55,159 nucleotides of DNA from Bacteroidota bacterium (GTDB lineage: Bacteria > Bacteroidota > Bacteroidia > Chitinophagales > Chitinophagaceae), in assembly GCA_023422565.1 (NCBI GenBank), contig JAFAGR010000094.1, forward strand, positions 1 to 55,159, in the 5' to 3' direction. This document shows, in pieces, positions 1 through 9,400 of this stretch (position 1 is the stretch's first letter; every line of letters starts with the position of its first letter). The position numbers and the translations under genes are program-made. The notes beneath the pieces are model-generated. The model did no database searches and was not told where the DNA came from. It saw only the letters and a list, made by a program, of their open reading frames with translations.

Positions 1-65
1 GTATTAAATTGCTTTTTAATTTTTAGTTCTACGTTAAGACAGTATCTTTCTGTAAACTAAACTAT

Positions 66-812
66 ATGCCTGCAGAACCATGGCGAACGGCGGTTGTTAC
101 GCGAATAGAGGAAGAGGCCGAAGGCACGAGGCGTTATTATTTCTCGGTACCGGAACTTGAACAGTTCGATTTCAAGCCCGGGCAGTTTGTGACGCTTGAT
201 CTTCCAATTCACGAAAAGCCCAACAAGCGGTGGCGCAGCTACTCTATAGCCAGCTGGCCAGATGGTACGAATGGTTTTGAATTGTGTATTGTATTGCTGG
301 AAGGTGGTGTGGGCACGCATTACATATTCGAAGAGTTCAAAGTTGGTACGGAGGTGCAGTACAGAGGTCCTTCGGGAGTTTTTACATTGCCGCCTTCCCT
401 GCATAAAGACCTTTATTTTATTTGCACCGGTACCGGCATCGCTCCTTTCCGAAGCATGCTGCATCATATTCTTGATCACAACATTCCACATCAGTCCATT
501 TACCTGATCTTCGGCACACGCACTCGCGGAAACCTGTTGTACTACGATGAGATGAGGCAACTGGCGGCTGATATTCCTCAATTTCATTACCTACCTACAC
601 TTTCCCGTGAAGAGTGGGAGGGAAGGAAAGGTTATGTACACCAGGTATATGAAGACCTTTTGAAAAAGAACCAAACCCGAACGGGGCCGGTAGACGAATG
701 CGGCGCAGCTTTCTATTTATGCGGCTGGAAAGACATGATCGATGAAGCAAAAAAACGGATACAGGAAATGGGATTCGACCGGAAGTGTATTCACCAGGAA
801 TTGTACGGATAG
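66..812 (+). CDS. Ferredoxin-NADP reductase-like flavoprotein
   Basis: A 248-residue FAD/NAD(P)-binding oxidoreductase of the ferredoxin-NADP(+) reductase superfamily, expected to be soluble and to pass electrons between NAD(P)H and a small redox partner. The FAD-binding beta-barrel carries the RSYSIAS signature (residues 57-63, flavin binding) and a GVGTHY turn near 81. The nucleotide-binding half has TGTGIAP (121-127) and a late CGW segment near 219 that in the family contacts the nicotinamide. There is no 2Fe-2S domain, so the partner must be separate. The first ATG of the frame gives a family-like N terminus. It converges on glycyl-tRNA synthetase across a repeat-filled gap. The fold call is firm; the physiological partner is unknown. 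Confidence 0.82.
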   Translation: MPAEPWRTAVVTRIEEEAEGTRRYYFSVPELEQFDFKPGQFVTLDLPIHEKPNKRWRSYSIASWPDGTNGFELCIVLLEGGVGTHYIFEEFKVGTEVQYRGPSGVFTLPPSLHKDLYFICTGTGIAPFRSMLHHILDHNIPHQSIYLIFGTRTRGNLLYYDEMRQLAADIPQFHYLPTLSREEWEGRKGYVHQVYEDLLKKNQTRTGPVDECGAAFYLCGWKDMIDEAKKRIQEMGFDRKCIHQELYG

Positions 813-815
813 ATT

Positions 816-981
816 TTAGTCTGTAGTCATTAGTCCGCAGTCGGTAGTCTGTAGTCGGTAGTCTGTAGTCGATAGTCTGTAGTCGATAGTCTGTAGTCCG
901 CCGTAAAATTTATCGACTTTTTTGAGCTCCTTTTAGTAGTTTTTTTGACTAATGACTAACGACTTGTGACTGCCGACTAAC
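816..981. repeat. Inverted arrays of 7-bp words between convergent genes
   Basis: From 822 to 898 eleven consecutive 7-bp words all end in AGTC; the last eight form four near-identical 14-bp copies of GGTAGTCTGTAGTC (starting at 843, 857, 871 and 885). About 45 bp downstream, 947-978 carries words ending in GACT, the reverse complement of AGTC, so the two blocks can pair imperfectly. The element fills the gap between two convergent genes, where it could end transcription from either side; that role is inference. Confidence 0.85.
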
Positions 982-983
982 AG

Positions 984-2435
984 CTATTTTCCGATCATCT
1001 TTTCGACTACTTCCCTCACTGAAGAAATCGGAATTCGTTCCTGTCTCATATCATCCCGGTAACGAATGGTAACGGTTTGGTCTTCCTTGGTTTGATGGTC
1101 TATGGTTACGCAAAACGGTGTGCCGATGGCATCCATACGACGGTAACGTTTCCCGATCGCATCCTTTTCTTCATAAAAACAATGGAAGTGAGGTTTGCAT
1201 TCATTCATTAATTCACGCGCGATTTCTGGGAGGCCGTCTTTTTTAAGCAGCGGCAAAATGGCAAGCTTCATCGGCGCGATCCTGGCCGGAATCTTCATCA
1301 CCACACGGCCATCTTCAGTGCCGTCTTCCTTAGTCCATTTTTCCTCCTGGTAGGCAAGGCTCATAACGGTTAGGAATAGACGATCAAGCCCTATTGACGT
1401 TTCTACTACGTAAGGAATGTAATTGCCTATCGGCTTTCCGTTTTCATTAAGGTCGTTATCGAAGTATTGTATTTTTTTGCGGCTGTATTCCTGGTGTTGT
1501 TTAAGGTCGAAATCTGTACGGCTGTGGATGCCCTCCAATTCCTTCCATCCAAAAGGAAATTCAAACTCAATATCTACGGCCGCGTCAGCATAATGCGCTA
1601 GTTTCACATGATCATGAAAGCGAAGTTTTTCTTCAGGTATACCAAGATCCACGAGCCATTTTTTTCTTTCGCTTTTCCAATGGTTATACCATTCTATTTG
1701 TGAGCCCGGACGTACAAAGAACTGCATTTCCATTTGCTCAAATTCCCTCATGCGAAAGATGAACTGCCGTGCAACAATTTCATTTCGAAAAGCTTTTCCT
1801 GTTTGTGCAATACCGAAAGGAATTTTCATTCTTCCGGTTTTCTGAACGTTAAGAAAGTTTACAAATATTCCCTGGGCCGTTTCGGGGCGCAGGTAAATAG
1901 TATCGGCCCCCTCTGCCACACTTCCCATTTGTGTGCTGAACATGAGGTTGAACTGGCGGATGTCTGTCCAGTTACAGGTTTTACTTATTGCGCATTTTAT
2001 GTTATTTTTTTCGATAAGCTTTTTAAGTGCCTCGAAATCATTGGTAGCCATTAATTGATCTACGTTCTCGAGCAATGATTTCGCTTCATCGGCTTCAAGC
2101 GTTTCCGCATGGGCTTCCAGCAAATGATCAACCCGGTAACGCTTGTTACTGTCTTTGTTATCGATCATCGGATCGCTGAAATTGTCCACGTGGCCGCTTG
2201 CCTTCCAGGTAGTAGGATGCATGAAAATAGCTGCATCGATGCCCACTATGTTGTCCTGAAGTTGCGTCATGAATTTCCACCATTCATCGCGCAGGTTTTT
2301 TTTGAGCTGTGCGCCCATTTGCCCGTAATCGTACACGGCGCTGAGGCCATCATAAAGTTCAGACGATTGAAAAATAAATCCGTATTCCTTGCAATGAGCA
2401 ATTATATCCTGGAATTGTTGCGCATTATTTGCCAT
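984..2435 (-). CDS. glyQS: Glycine--tRNA ligase, single-chain type
   Basis: A 483-residue class II aminoacyl-tRNA synthetase that charges tRNA-Gly with glycine in the cytoplasm, of the homodimeric type rather than the split alpha/beta type. The N terminus has the family segment HCKEYGFIF followed by YDYGQMG. Class II motif 2 is FRNEI through FRMREFEQME, and motif 3 includes GLDRLFL. The frame is open 22 codons further upstream, but the ATG at 2435 gives the N terminus expected for Bacteroidota homologues and sits just behind a -7 promoter element, so the longer start is rejected. It is a single-gene unit, with repeat arrays on both sides. Confidence 0.93.
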   Translation of the reverse strand: MANNAQQFQDIIAHCKEYGFIFQSSELYDGLSAVYDYGQMGAQLKKNLRDEWWKFMTQLQDNIVGIDAAIFMHPTTWKASGHVDNFSDPMIDNKDSNKRYRVDHLLEAHAETLEADEAKSLLENVDQLMATNDFEALKKLIEKNNIKCAISKTCNWTDIRQFNLMFSTQMGSVAEGADTIYLRPETAQGIFVNFLNVQKTGRMKIPFGIAQTGKAFRNEIVARQFIFRMREFEQMEMQFFVRPGSQIEWYNHWKSERKKWLVDLGIPEEKLRFHDHVKLAHYADAAVDIEFEFPFGWKELEGIHSRTDFDLKQHQEYSRKKIQYFDNDLNENGKPIGNYIPYVVETSIGLDRLFLTVMSLAYQEEKWTKEDGTEDGRVVMKIPARIAPMKLAILPLLKKDGLPEIARELMNECKPHFHCFYEEKDAIGKRYRRMDAIGTPFCVTIDHQTKEDQTVTIRYRDDMRQERIPISSVREVVEKMIGK

Positions 2436-2442
2436 AAGGCTG

Positions 2443-2450
2443 CAAAGATA
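2443..2450 (-). promoter_or_regulatory. -7 promoter element of glyQS
   Basis: Minus-strand TATCTTTG matches the Bacteroidota -7 consensus TAnnTTTG. Only 7 nt separate it from the ATG, so the transcript would start within a few bases of the start codon. No good -33 TTG was seen. Confidence 0.55.
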
Positions 2451-2452
2451 AT

Positions 2453-2480
2453 GGTTGGAATGGTTGAATAGTGGAATAGC
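2453..2480. repeat. 8-bp word array (GGTTGGAA type)
   Basis: Three 8-bp words ending in GAA follow one another (GGTTGGAA, TGGTTGAA, TAGTGGAA). The same type recurs at 14651, 14875 and, in reverse orientation, 55124. It lies upstream of the glyQS promoter. Confidence 0.5.
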
Positions 2481-2585
2481 GTCGGGGTTGCTAATCCCCA
2501 ACGCGAATAATTGAACGGTTGAAATTGTTGATTAGCTCTAAAAAGTTACAATGTGCAGCGCCTTCTCATATTCGCGTATTAACAA

Positions 2586-4532
2586 TCAAATCTTTTCCAG
2601 CACAAGGGTTACTTTGTTGAAATCCGCCGCGGCATTGATCACTTTCTTAAAAATCTCAATTTGGTCTACCGGGTAGTCGATCTTTTTATAGTATTCGTGA
2701 AGTTGAATGGTCAGCTTTTTTCCATCAAGTTTGTAGGTGGAAACAAAGCCCATTGACTTAGACTCATCGGTTACGTTGAACTCAAGATCACTTAAATTTT
2801 TCACCCGGTAGCCTTCCGGCAGATCGAAAACAATATTTCTGTCGAGCGCATGAGGGAACTGGATCTGGATAGGCAATTGCCTTTCCTTTTCCTGGTACAT
2901 TTGCACCTGGGTGCCTATCACTTCGCCCACTTTTACCAGTATGGAATTACCTGCTTTTTCGAGAATGGCAACCGATTTAATATCGCCCATGATATTTAAA
3001 GGCAAATTTTTTGCCGCATCGGTCATGGCCGAATTTTCATAAGTGATGTTGGTTACTGAATCGCTGCTGCCCACATTTTTAATGATGTCTTTTAGTACAT
3101 CATTAATCTTATCCTTTTTTACGAAAGCAAATATGGGCCTGTAGGAAGCTGCGTTATGACCGGTTAGGATTTGCTTGCTTTTCATCTCTATTGTGTCGTT
3201 CGTTTTGTTGAACCACATGTGCAGGTCGAGGTTGCTGGCGCTTTGCTCGTACGGCATGGACGGAATGGTGTCAAATTCAGCGAGCGCTGTCTTAAAGTTG
3301 CCGATGGAAGTGCCGCGAATGAAGATGCCTTTTGTTCCGGTCCAAAGCGGGTTAACCACCGGATACCGGAATGATATATTCACAGGGTCAAGAAACAATC
3401 CGGTTTCAGGAAATTGAAGCATCACCTCATCAACCAGCCTGAAGTTCTCAAAGTTTTCATCAAGCTGCGCTTCGTTTCTTTTGCTTGGAAAAACAAGTTG
3501 AGGTGTAATTCCGTTTCTTTCAAACACACCGATCATTAACCGTGTAACTCCGAAATGGCCGGCAATTTTAGATTTCACAATTTTCTCTATCTTATCTCCG
3601 TCATCGCCAATTGTGCCTTCCTCAATGTTGATGTTGGTTTTAATATAATCTTCAATTGCGGAGATCTTTTCATCAGGAGAAGCTCCATCGCGAATTCGGA
3701 TCTTCTTTGCGAAATTATCCAAAGCATTTATTTCCTTGTCGGAAAAAGAATGATAGTTGTTATATACGTTCTTGCCCAGTTCGCCCCATGTGTTTATTCT
3801 CACGCCCTTGTCTTTTGCAAGATTGTAAGAAAGCTTGTATTGTACATTAGTAAGATAAGGATCGCGACTGGAGTATTTCTCTTCGCGAATATCAGGAATG
3901 TTCGAAGCCTCGCCGTAAATGATGCGTTGTTTATCCAGCACAGTGTCTTTACCCACGGTAAATCCGTTATATCCTTTTACATCAAAAACAAGATGTTCGG
4001 GTACGCTAAGTGCAAAGCGTGCAATTTCAATCGGCGTTCCGCTCATCGAAAAATATTCAATTCCAAATGTGTAAACCGGATATTTAATTCTCGCGTAGTA
4101 TTCAATTTCACTTCCTTTTTCAAGCCCCTCCATGGCAAACTTCTTATAGGTACGGCCTTCTTCCTCCACGTCAAATATTTTGTTTTCGGGAAGGTTAACC
4201 ACCTTTCCGCCGGGAAGTATTGCGCGAGCCATTATTTTTTCCACCTCCGCATTTGGCGATTTAAAAATGTAAATCTTATTAAAGCTTTCTACGCCATTGT
4301 CGTCATTTACTTTTATGAGCCTTCGGTGCTCCGTGGTCACAAACATTTGCTGCCTCGCATCTGTTTTATATTCATGGTAGCGCGCATCTTCAAGAATTAC
4401 GGCACTCATCGCTTTATTTTCTTCTCTTGGTGAATGAACTGTTGGCGTTGATTGCCATTTAAGCCAGGGATGCTGGGCTTCTGCAAAAACGGCAATGCAA
4501 AGAAGGGAGATTAGGGTGGTAAGGAGTTTCAT
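2586..4532 (-). CDS. DUF3857 protein with inactive transglutaminase-like domain
   Basis: A 648-residue secreted protein: an N-terminal signal peptide ending near AEAQ, a DUF3857 beta-domain, then a region matching the transglutaminase-like fold of its upstream neighbour. When aligned by eye, the catalytic Cys position reads His (segment AGHFG, near residue 324) and the catalytic His is also absent (VDEVML near 368); only the Asp-containing FLDP survives near 380. A catalytically dead, perhaps binding, role is inferred. It is the last gene of a three-gene minus-strand operon, 6 nt after its active-looking paralogue. Its substrate or partner is not known. The family assignment is good; the function is open. 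Confidence 0.78.
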   Translation of the reverse strand: MKLLTTLISLLCIAVFAEAQHPWLKWQSTPTVHSPREENKAMSAVILEDARYHEYKTDARQQMFVTTEHRRLIKVNDDNGVESFNKIYIFKSPNAEVEKIMARAILPGGKVVNLPENKIFDVEEEGRTYKKFAMEGLEKGSEIEYYARIKYPVYTFGIEYFSMSGTPIEIARFALSVPEHLVFDVKGYNGFTVGKDTVLDKQRIIYGEASNIPDIREEKYSSRDPYLTNVQYKLSYNLAKDKGVRINTWGELGKNVYNNYHSFSDKEINALDNFAKKIRIRDGASPDEKISAIEDYIKTNINIEEGTIGDDGDKIEKIVKSKIAGHFGVTRLMIGVFERNGITPQLVFPSKRNEAQLDENFENFRLVDEVMLQFPETGLFLDPVNISFRYPVVNPLWTGTKGIFIRGTSIGNFKTALAEFDTIPSMPYEQSASNLDLHMWFNKTNDTIEMKSKQILTGHNAASYRPIFAFVKKDKINDVLKDIIKNVGSSDSVTNITYENSAMTDAAKNLPLNIMGDIKSVAILEKAGNSILVKVGEVIGTQVQMYQEKERQLPIQIQFPHALDRNIVFDLPEGYRVKNLSDLEFNVTDESKSMGFVSTYKLDGKKLTIQLHEYYKKIDYPVDQIEIFKKVINAAADFNKVTLVLEKI

Positions 4533-4538
4533 AAAAGT

Positions 4539-6476
4539 TTAGTTGATGGTTTTTAAAACGATCGATTCTTTGTACCGGGGTTGAACCGCCTTTACAGGAT
4601 CATTCCATGTGGCAAACTGGGTGGGATATATCATCAGAGTTTTGTTCGTCACTTCCTGGGTGGCGATAACGCGGCTCTTCTCCAGCGTGTACCGGATCTT
4701 TACGCTTATCAATTCATTTTCCACGGTGAGATCTTCGGGCAAATGGGCCACTTTATAGTTTTCCGGTATCTCCAGAATATGATGCTGAATGATGGTGTAT
4801 TTAAATTCGTGGCTAACCGGAATTTTTCTTTTATCCTGCATTACCGTGCTGTGTTCGAGAAGCTTTTCAAGATTAAGATTGATAAAATATTCGGAGCCCA
4901 CTTTCTTGCTGTAATCCGGAATTTCAAATTCAGCGGTAATGTTCGCATGGTTTAATGATGGATTGGTTTCATTGATGGAATATTTACCGAGTATGAATTT
5001 ATTGCTTCCCTTGCCCATCCTGCTTTTTACATAATCTTCCTTCTCTTTTTCATTGCGGTACTTTATTGCGGAGTAAACATTCTGGCCGAAGTACCCGGAA
5101 TAATCCACTTTCTGAAAACCTTTAATTCCTTTTTCAGTTAAGGAGATAAAAGTGCTGTCTACGATAATATTGCTTTCAGGGGACGCGACCGGCACTACCA
5201 GAATTTTGTATTCCTTTTCATTAATTGCTACAAGAGCTTCCTTTCCCTGGATACCAGAAGGAGGCATGTCGATCGGTGCCAGGGAGTTGGTGGCGTCCAG
5301 GAAGTACCATTTGTTATCAAGATCAAGCGCCGTGATCATGTGATTATCCACGATAGGCAAAGGAACCTCGGAATATCGATAGGGGATTTCCCTTGTACCT
5401 ATCCAGGTATAATAAGCTTTCAAGCCGGCAATGTTTAGCATCTGAGTAAGTATGCTGCTCATGTCTTTGCAATCGCCATATCTTTTTTTATAAACCTCCG
5501 CCGCCTGGCGTGGCCTGAAGCCTTCAAGGCCGTCTTCGAAGGCTATGTATTTAATATGATTTTGCACCCATTTATAAATTGTTGTTGCTTTCTTTAAAGG
5601 ATCTGTGAGGCCCGCCACCAGGGAATCGGTGAGTTTCTTCAAAGAAGGGTCGGGAACAAGATTCAATTCACGCGTGAAATTGAAATTCCATTTGTAGAGA
5701 TCATCAAGGGTTGAAAGAAAAGGAACCTTTCCTTTATCTGAATCGTAAGAAGTGATCTGAACAATTACATGCGGAAGGTAATGCCTGAAAGAGGGCGCAT
5801 CATAATAGTCGTCATATGGTTTATAGTTTTCAACGCGCCATGTATATACCGTGCTCTTTTGTTTTTTCTCCTCACTAAAACGGAATATATTATTCGGATC
5901 ATTTTGCACCTGGTACTTAATGGAAATTCCTTCCGGAACTTCTACGCGAAATTCAGCTTGTTGTACAGGGAGATGATCGGGAATATAAAAGGGCATGAGC
6001 AGATGCGGATCTTTGTGTTTAAGTTTATAACTCACATGTGCAACGGCATCCTGCACCAGGTTGGGAAAATCAAAACTTGATTCCTTGCTGTCGTCGTAGA
6101 ATACATTGTCCTGCGTACTGCCGGCTGTTTTAAAATCCTGCACTTTCACAGAGCGGTATTTATTTTTGCCTGCCGGAACCCTGGTATATGCTTCAAGGCT
6201 CATTAATTCGTTATATCCGCTATGATAAACTTTGTAACGAGACAACATATTACTGTTCTTGTCCGTAAGCATCATCATATCAATATTGTACTCACTTTCC
6301 GCATAAGGCATATCGTTTTTCTTCATCAGCTTGAGCACCTTTTCGTATGAGGTGAACACCACATTGGCATCAGGGAACAATGCGCGGGTAGCGGCGGGGT
6401 CTTGCGCGGAAACACGCGACCCAATGGAAATCAGCAAGGCAATGCATGCGATCCCGGTTTGGAATGTTTTCATCAT
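4539..6476 (-). CDS. DUF3857/transglutaminase-like protein, triad present
   Basis: A 645-residue exported protein with a signal peptide (cleavage near VSAQ), an N-terminal DUF3857 domain and a transglutaminase-like domain. The papain-like triad is visible: Cys in YGDCKD near residue 336, His in DNHMI near 378 and Asp in LDATN near 393. The family contains peptidases and amide-cleaving or cross-linking enzymes, so a periplasmic or surface hydrolase or transferase is likely, with unknown substrate. Its start overlaps the stop of the upstream repeat protein by 4 nt (ATGA), showing translational coupling, and it is followed after 6 nt by an inactivated paralogue. Confidence 0.82.
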   Translation of the reverse strand: MMKTFQTGIACIALLISIGSRVSAQDPAATRALFPDANVVFTSYEKVLKLMKKNDMPYAESEYNIDMMMLTDKNSNMLSRYKVYHSGYNELMSLEAYTRVPAGKNKYRSVKVQDFKTAGSTQDNVFYDDSKESSFDFPNLVQDAVAHVSYKLKHKDPHLLMPFYIPDHLPVQQAEFRVEVPEGISIKYQVQNDPNNIFRFSEEKKQKSTVYTWRVENYKPYDDYYDAPSFRHYLPHVIVQITSYDSDKGKVPFLSTLDDLYKWNFNFTRELNLVPDPSLKKLTDSLVAGLTDPLKKATTIYKWVQNHIKYIAFEDGLEGFRPRQAAEVYKKRYGDCKDMSSILTQMLNIAGLKAYYTWIGTREIPYRYSEVPLPIVDNHMITALDLDNKWYFLDATNSLAPIDMPPSGIQGKEALVAINEKEYKILVVPVASPESNIIVDSTFISLTEKGIKGFQKVDYSGYFGQNVYSAIKYRNEKEKEDYVKSRMGKGSNKFILGKYSINETNPSLNHANITAEFEIPDYSKKVGSEYFINLNLEKLLEHSTVMQDKRKIPVSHEFKYTIIQHHILEIPENYKVAHLPEDLTVENELISVKIRYTLEKSRVIATQEVTNKTLMIYPTQFATWNDPVKAVQPRYKESIVLKTIN

Positions 6477-9400
6477 TTTACAGATTGAATGAAGCCGTAG
6501 TAATAATTTCTGGTTTGAACCGCCCCGGTCTTTTCATCGTAGTATTTGTTTACGCCGTGCTGATCGTCATCATAATAATTCAATTCCATTTCGGGCTTTC
6601 CGTTGGGGTAAAAGAGTTTGGAGGCACCATGATAGTTGCCATAACTATAAACTGCAGATTTCTGAAGTGAGCCATCGGGATGAAACCATTTGACCTCCCC
6701 GTCAAAATATCCACCCTTCATCACTCCTTCATGTTTCACCTTACCGTTTGAATAAAAGTACTTAAATGGCCCGTCCACATTATTTTCATAATAGGTGAAT
6801 TCTACGCTCGGCTTACCGTTCGCGTACAGCGCGCTGATTTTACCGCTGTAATTTTTCAGAAGAACAGGGGCAATTAATTTTCCGTCGGCACCCATGTATT
6901 GGTACGACATTAACCTGTCGTCTTCATAATTCAATACAAGCGCCACTTCTTCCTTATCGCCGTAGTATGTTACCGTGCCATGAAGATCACCCTCTTTATA
7001 ATTTGCAACCCGGTCGAGAGAGCCGTTACGGGAATACGTTTTCACAATCCCGTGTAATTGGCCGTTTACATAAACTTCCTCCGATTCCACTTTTCCATTG
7101 CCGAAATATCTTTTCCAGTTGCCCACCTTTTTGTCGTCTTCGTAATTGCCTTCAGAAGAGACCTTGTTTCCAAAGAAATAAGAAATGTAAGGGCCGTGAA
7201 GATTGTTGTTCCTGTAGTTGCTCTTGCTGCTGAGGCTTCCGTCGAAAAAGTAGCCTTTCTTTTCGCCGTTCATTTGAAAATGTGTGTAGGCTGCCTCAGA
7301 AAGAAGTTTGCCGTCAATCAGCCTGAATATCATTTTACCGCTGCCGTCTGTGAGTTTGTTTTCCTGTATCACATTTCCCAATGTATCAAACTGTGTCATT
7401 TCCTGTATCCATCCATTCAAATACCTGAATTCATAATCAATTTTTTGTGATGGGTAGAAATATTCTGAATAGCCATATAGTTCATCGTCACGAAAATAGA
7501 TCTTACGGTAAAGATGGCCGGCGAGTGTGTAATACAACCACGATTGTTGTTTTTCACCATCAACCATCCAGCCCTCGCTTTTTAAAGAGCCGTTAGTAAA
7601 ATAGGCCTTTGCATAACCATCTTCTTTTCCGTTTTTATAAGTTGTTTCATACACTTTAATTCCGTTAGGCAAATAAGAAGCGTAAGGGCCATTAAGTTCG
7701 CCGTCTTTCCATTCTGACACCAAACTTTTCTTACCGCCGCTAAAGTACTCTTCATGTTTGCCCTGCTTCAAACCTTCCTTATCAAAAAATCCTTCTGAGC
7801 TTTTGTTGCCGTTAGGGCTGTAAAATGTAATGAGCCCTGCTCCTTTTCGCGTTGTATTGGTGTGCGTAACATTTCCCTTTTTATCGAGGTAATTTAGTTC
7901 CCTCAATCTGCCTTTATCGTAAACTGCTTCGCTGTATAAAATTCCATCCTTATCATAATAGCTCACTTTGCCATCAAGTTTCTTTTTAACGTAATTGCCG
8001 GTCACATTGGTTTTACCGTCTTCAAAGAATTCGCTGAATTCGCCGGTGAATTCGCCATCGAGGTAAGTGGACTTTGCTTTTGGCGTTCCATCTTTATAAT
8101 AGTTTATCCATAAGCCCTGTCTTTTGCCGTTACTTACCTTACCAGTTGCAAACTTTTCACCTGTTTCGTAGTAGCTTTTGTAATCTCCGCTTTCCACATC
8201 TTTTATAAAAGCCGATTCTTCATTCAATTTTCCGTTGCTGTGATAAGTTTTGTAAGGGCCATCCAAAACACCATTTTTATAAGTATAGGTGTGTGTAAGC
8301 TGGTCGCTGATATTAAAGTATTTTACTTCCCCGGTTTCCTTACCATTGTCGAAATTTATTATTGATTTGCGGTTTCCATTAAGGTACCTGATGGTTTGCA
8401 CGCCGTGAAGCTGCCCGTTTTTATAAGTTTCATCATACCATTTATTTCCGTTATCAAACCAACCGAAGGCGGGGCCCTCGTACATATCCTCTTTGTAGTT
8501 TATTTTTTCTTTCACTTTTCCGTTCGAGTAGAAAGAAACCCATTCACCGGTTTTTTTCGATTGTTTCGAGAATTCTCCCCTCAAGGTGATCCTGCCCTCA
8601 TCATTGAAAAACTCCCAGGTACCCTGTGGTTGCATTTCGCCTTTTGCCATTACATAGAAGCCTTTTGCTACGAGCACATCGTTATTATACACATACAGTG
8701 AGGTTGCCGCCTGCCGCTCCGTATAAGGCAGAACCCTGCTGAATCTTATTTCATTCAGATAATTGGCGGCTAAAAGAATAAAGGCCTCTTTTTCTTTTTT
8801 ATTTCCCTGGTTCCAGGTTTTGATCGGTTTAATATCTACACCGGAAAACATGGTATATATCATGGGTTCAAATCTTTTCTCTTTGAAAGTTTTTTCGAAG
8901 AAGGGAACATAGTACTGCATGGTAAATCCGGGGTCGCTCTTTTTGTATTCGAGCTTTTCGCAAATCACCTGGATCTGTTTGATCATGTCGTCATTAATGT
9001 TCACCAGGCTTTTGTATTTGGGGTCTGTTGCAATTTTTGAAAGAAGAATTTCCTGAATGGTATTGAAGTTTTTTTCAGCCGACGGCTTTTTATTTTTTAC
9101 CATTTCCAAAACATCATCGGTAGATTTTGAGATGTTAGATAATATCTTGATCGCGTTCGTAGAATAGTTTCCTTCCGGTGCAAGCAGAAGATATGTGGAG
9201 TAGCCGAGAACGGCGGGCACAAGGTTTCCCTCACGGAGATGGGTTCCGGCAAGAAAATAATGTGCTGATGAATAAAATGGGTTGATGAGCAGGCATTTTT
9301 CAAATGATGCTCTCGCCGAATCATTATTCTTTGCATTGAAGTGTGTAATGCCTTTATTAAAAAAGAGCGTATGGTCATGCGGATTGTACACGATCGCTTT

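Noticed and set aside
2436..2501. Upstream ATG of glyQS
   Set aside because: It lies upstream of the -7 element and adds 22 residues with no family counterpart.
3555..4433. 292-codon frame antisense to the DUF3857 gene
   Set aside because: Complete overlap with a well-supported gene, Phe/Ile-rich and without a recognisable domain.
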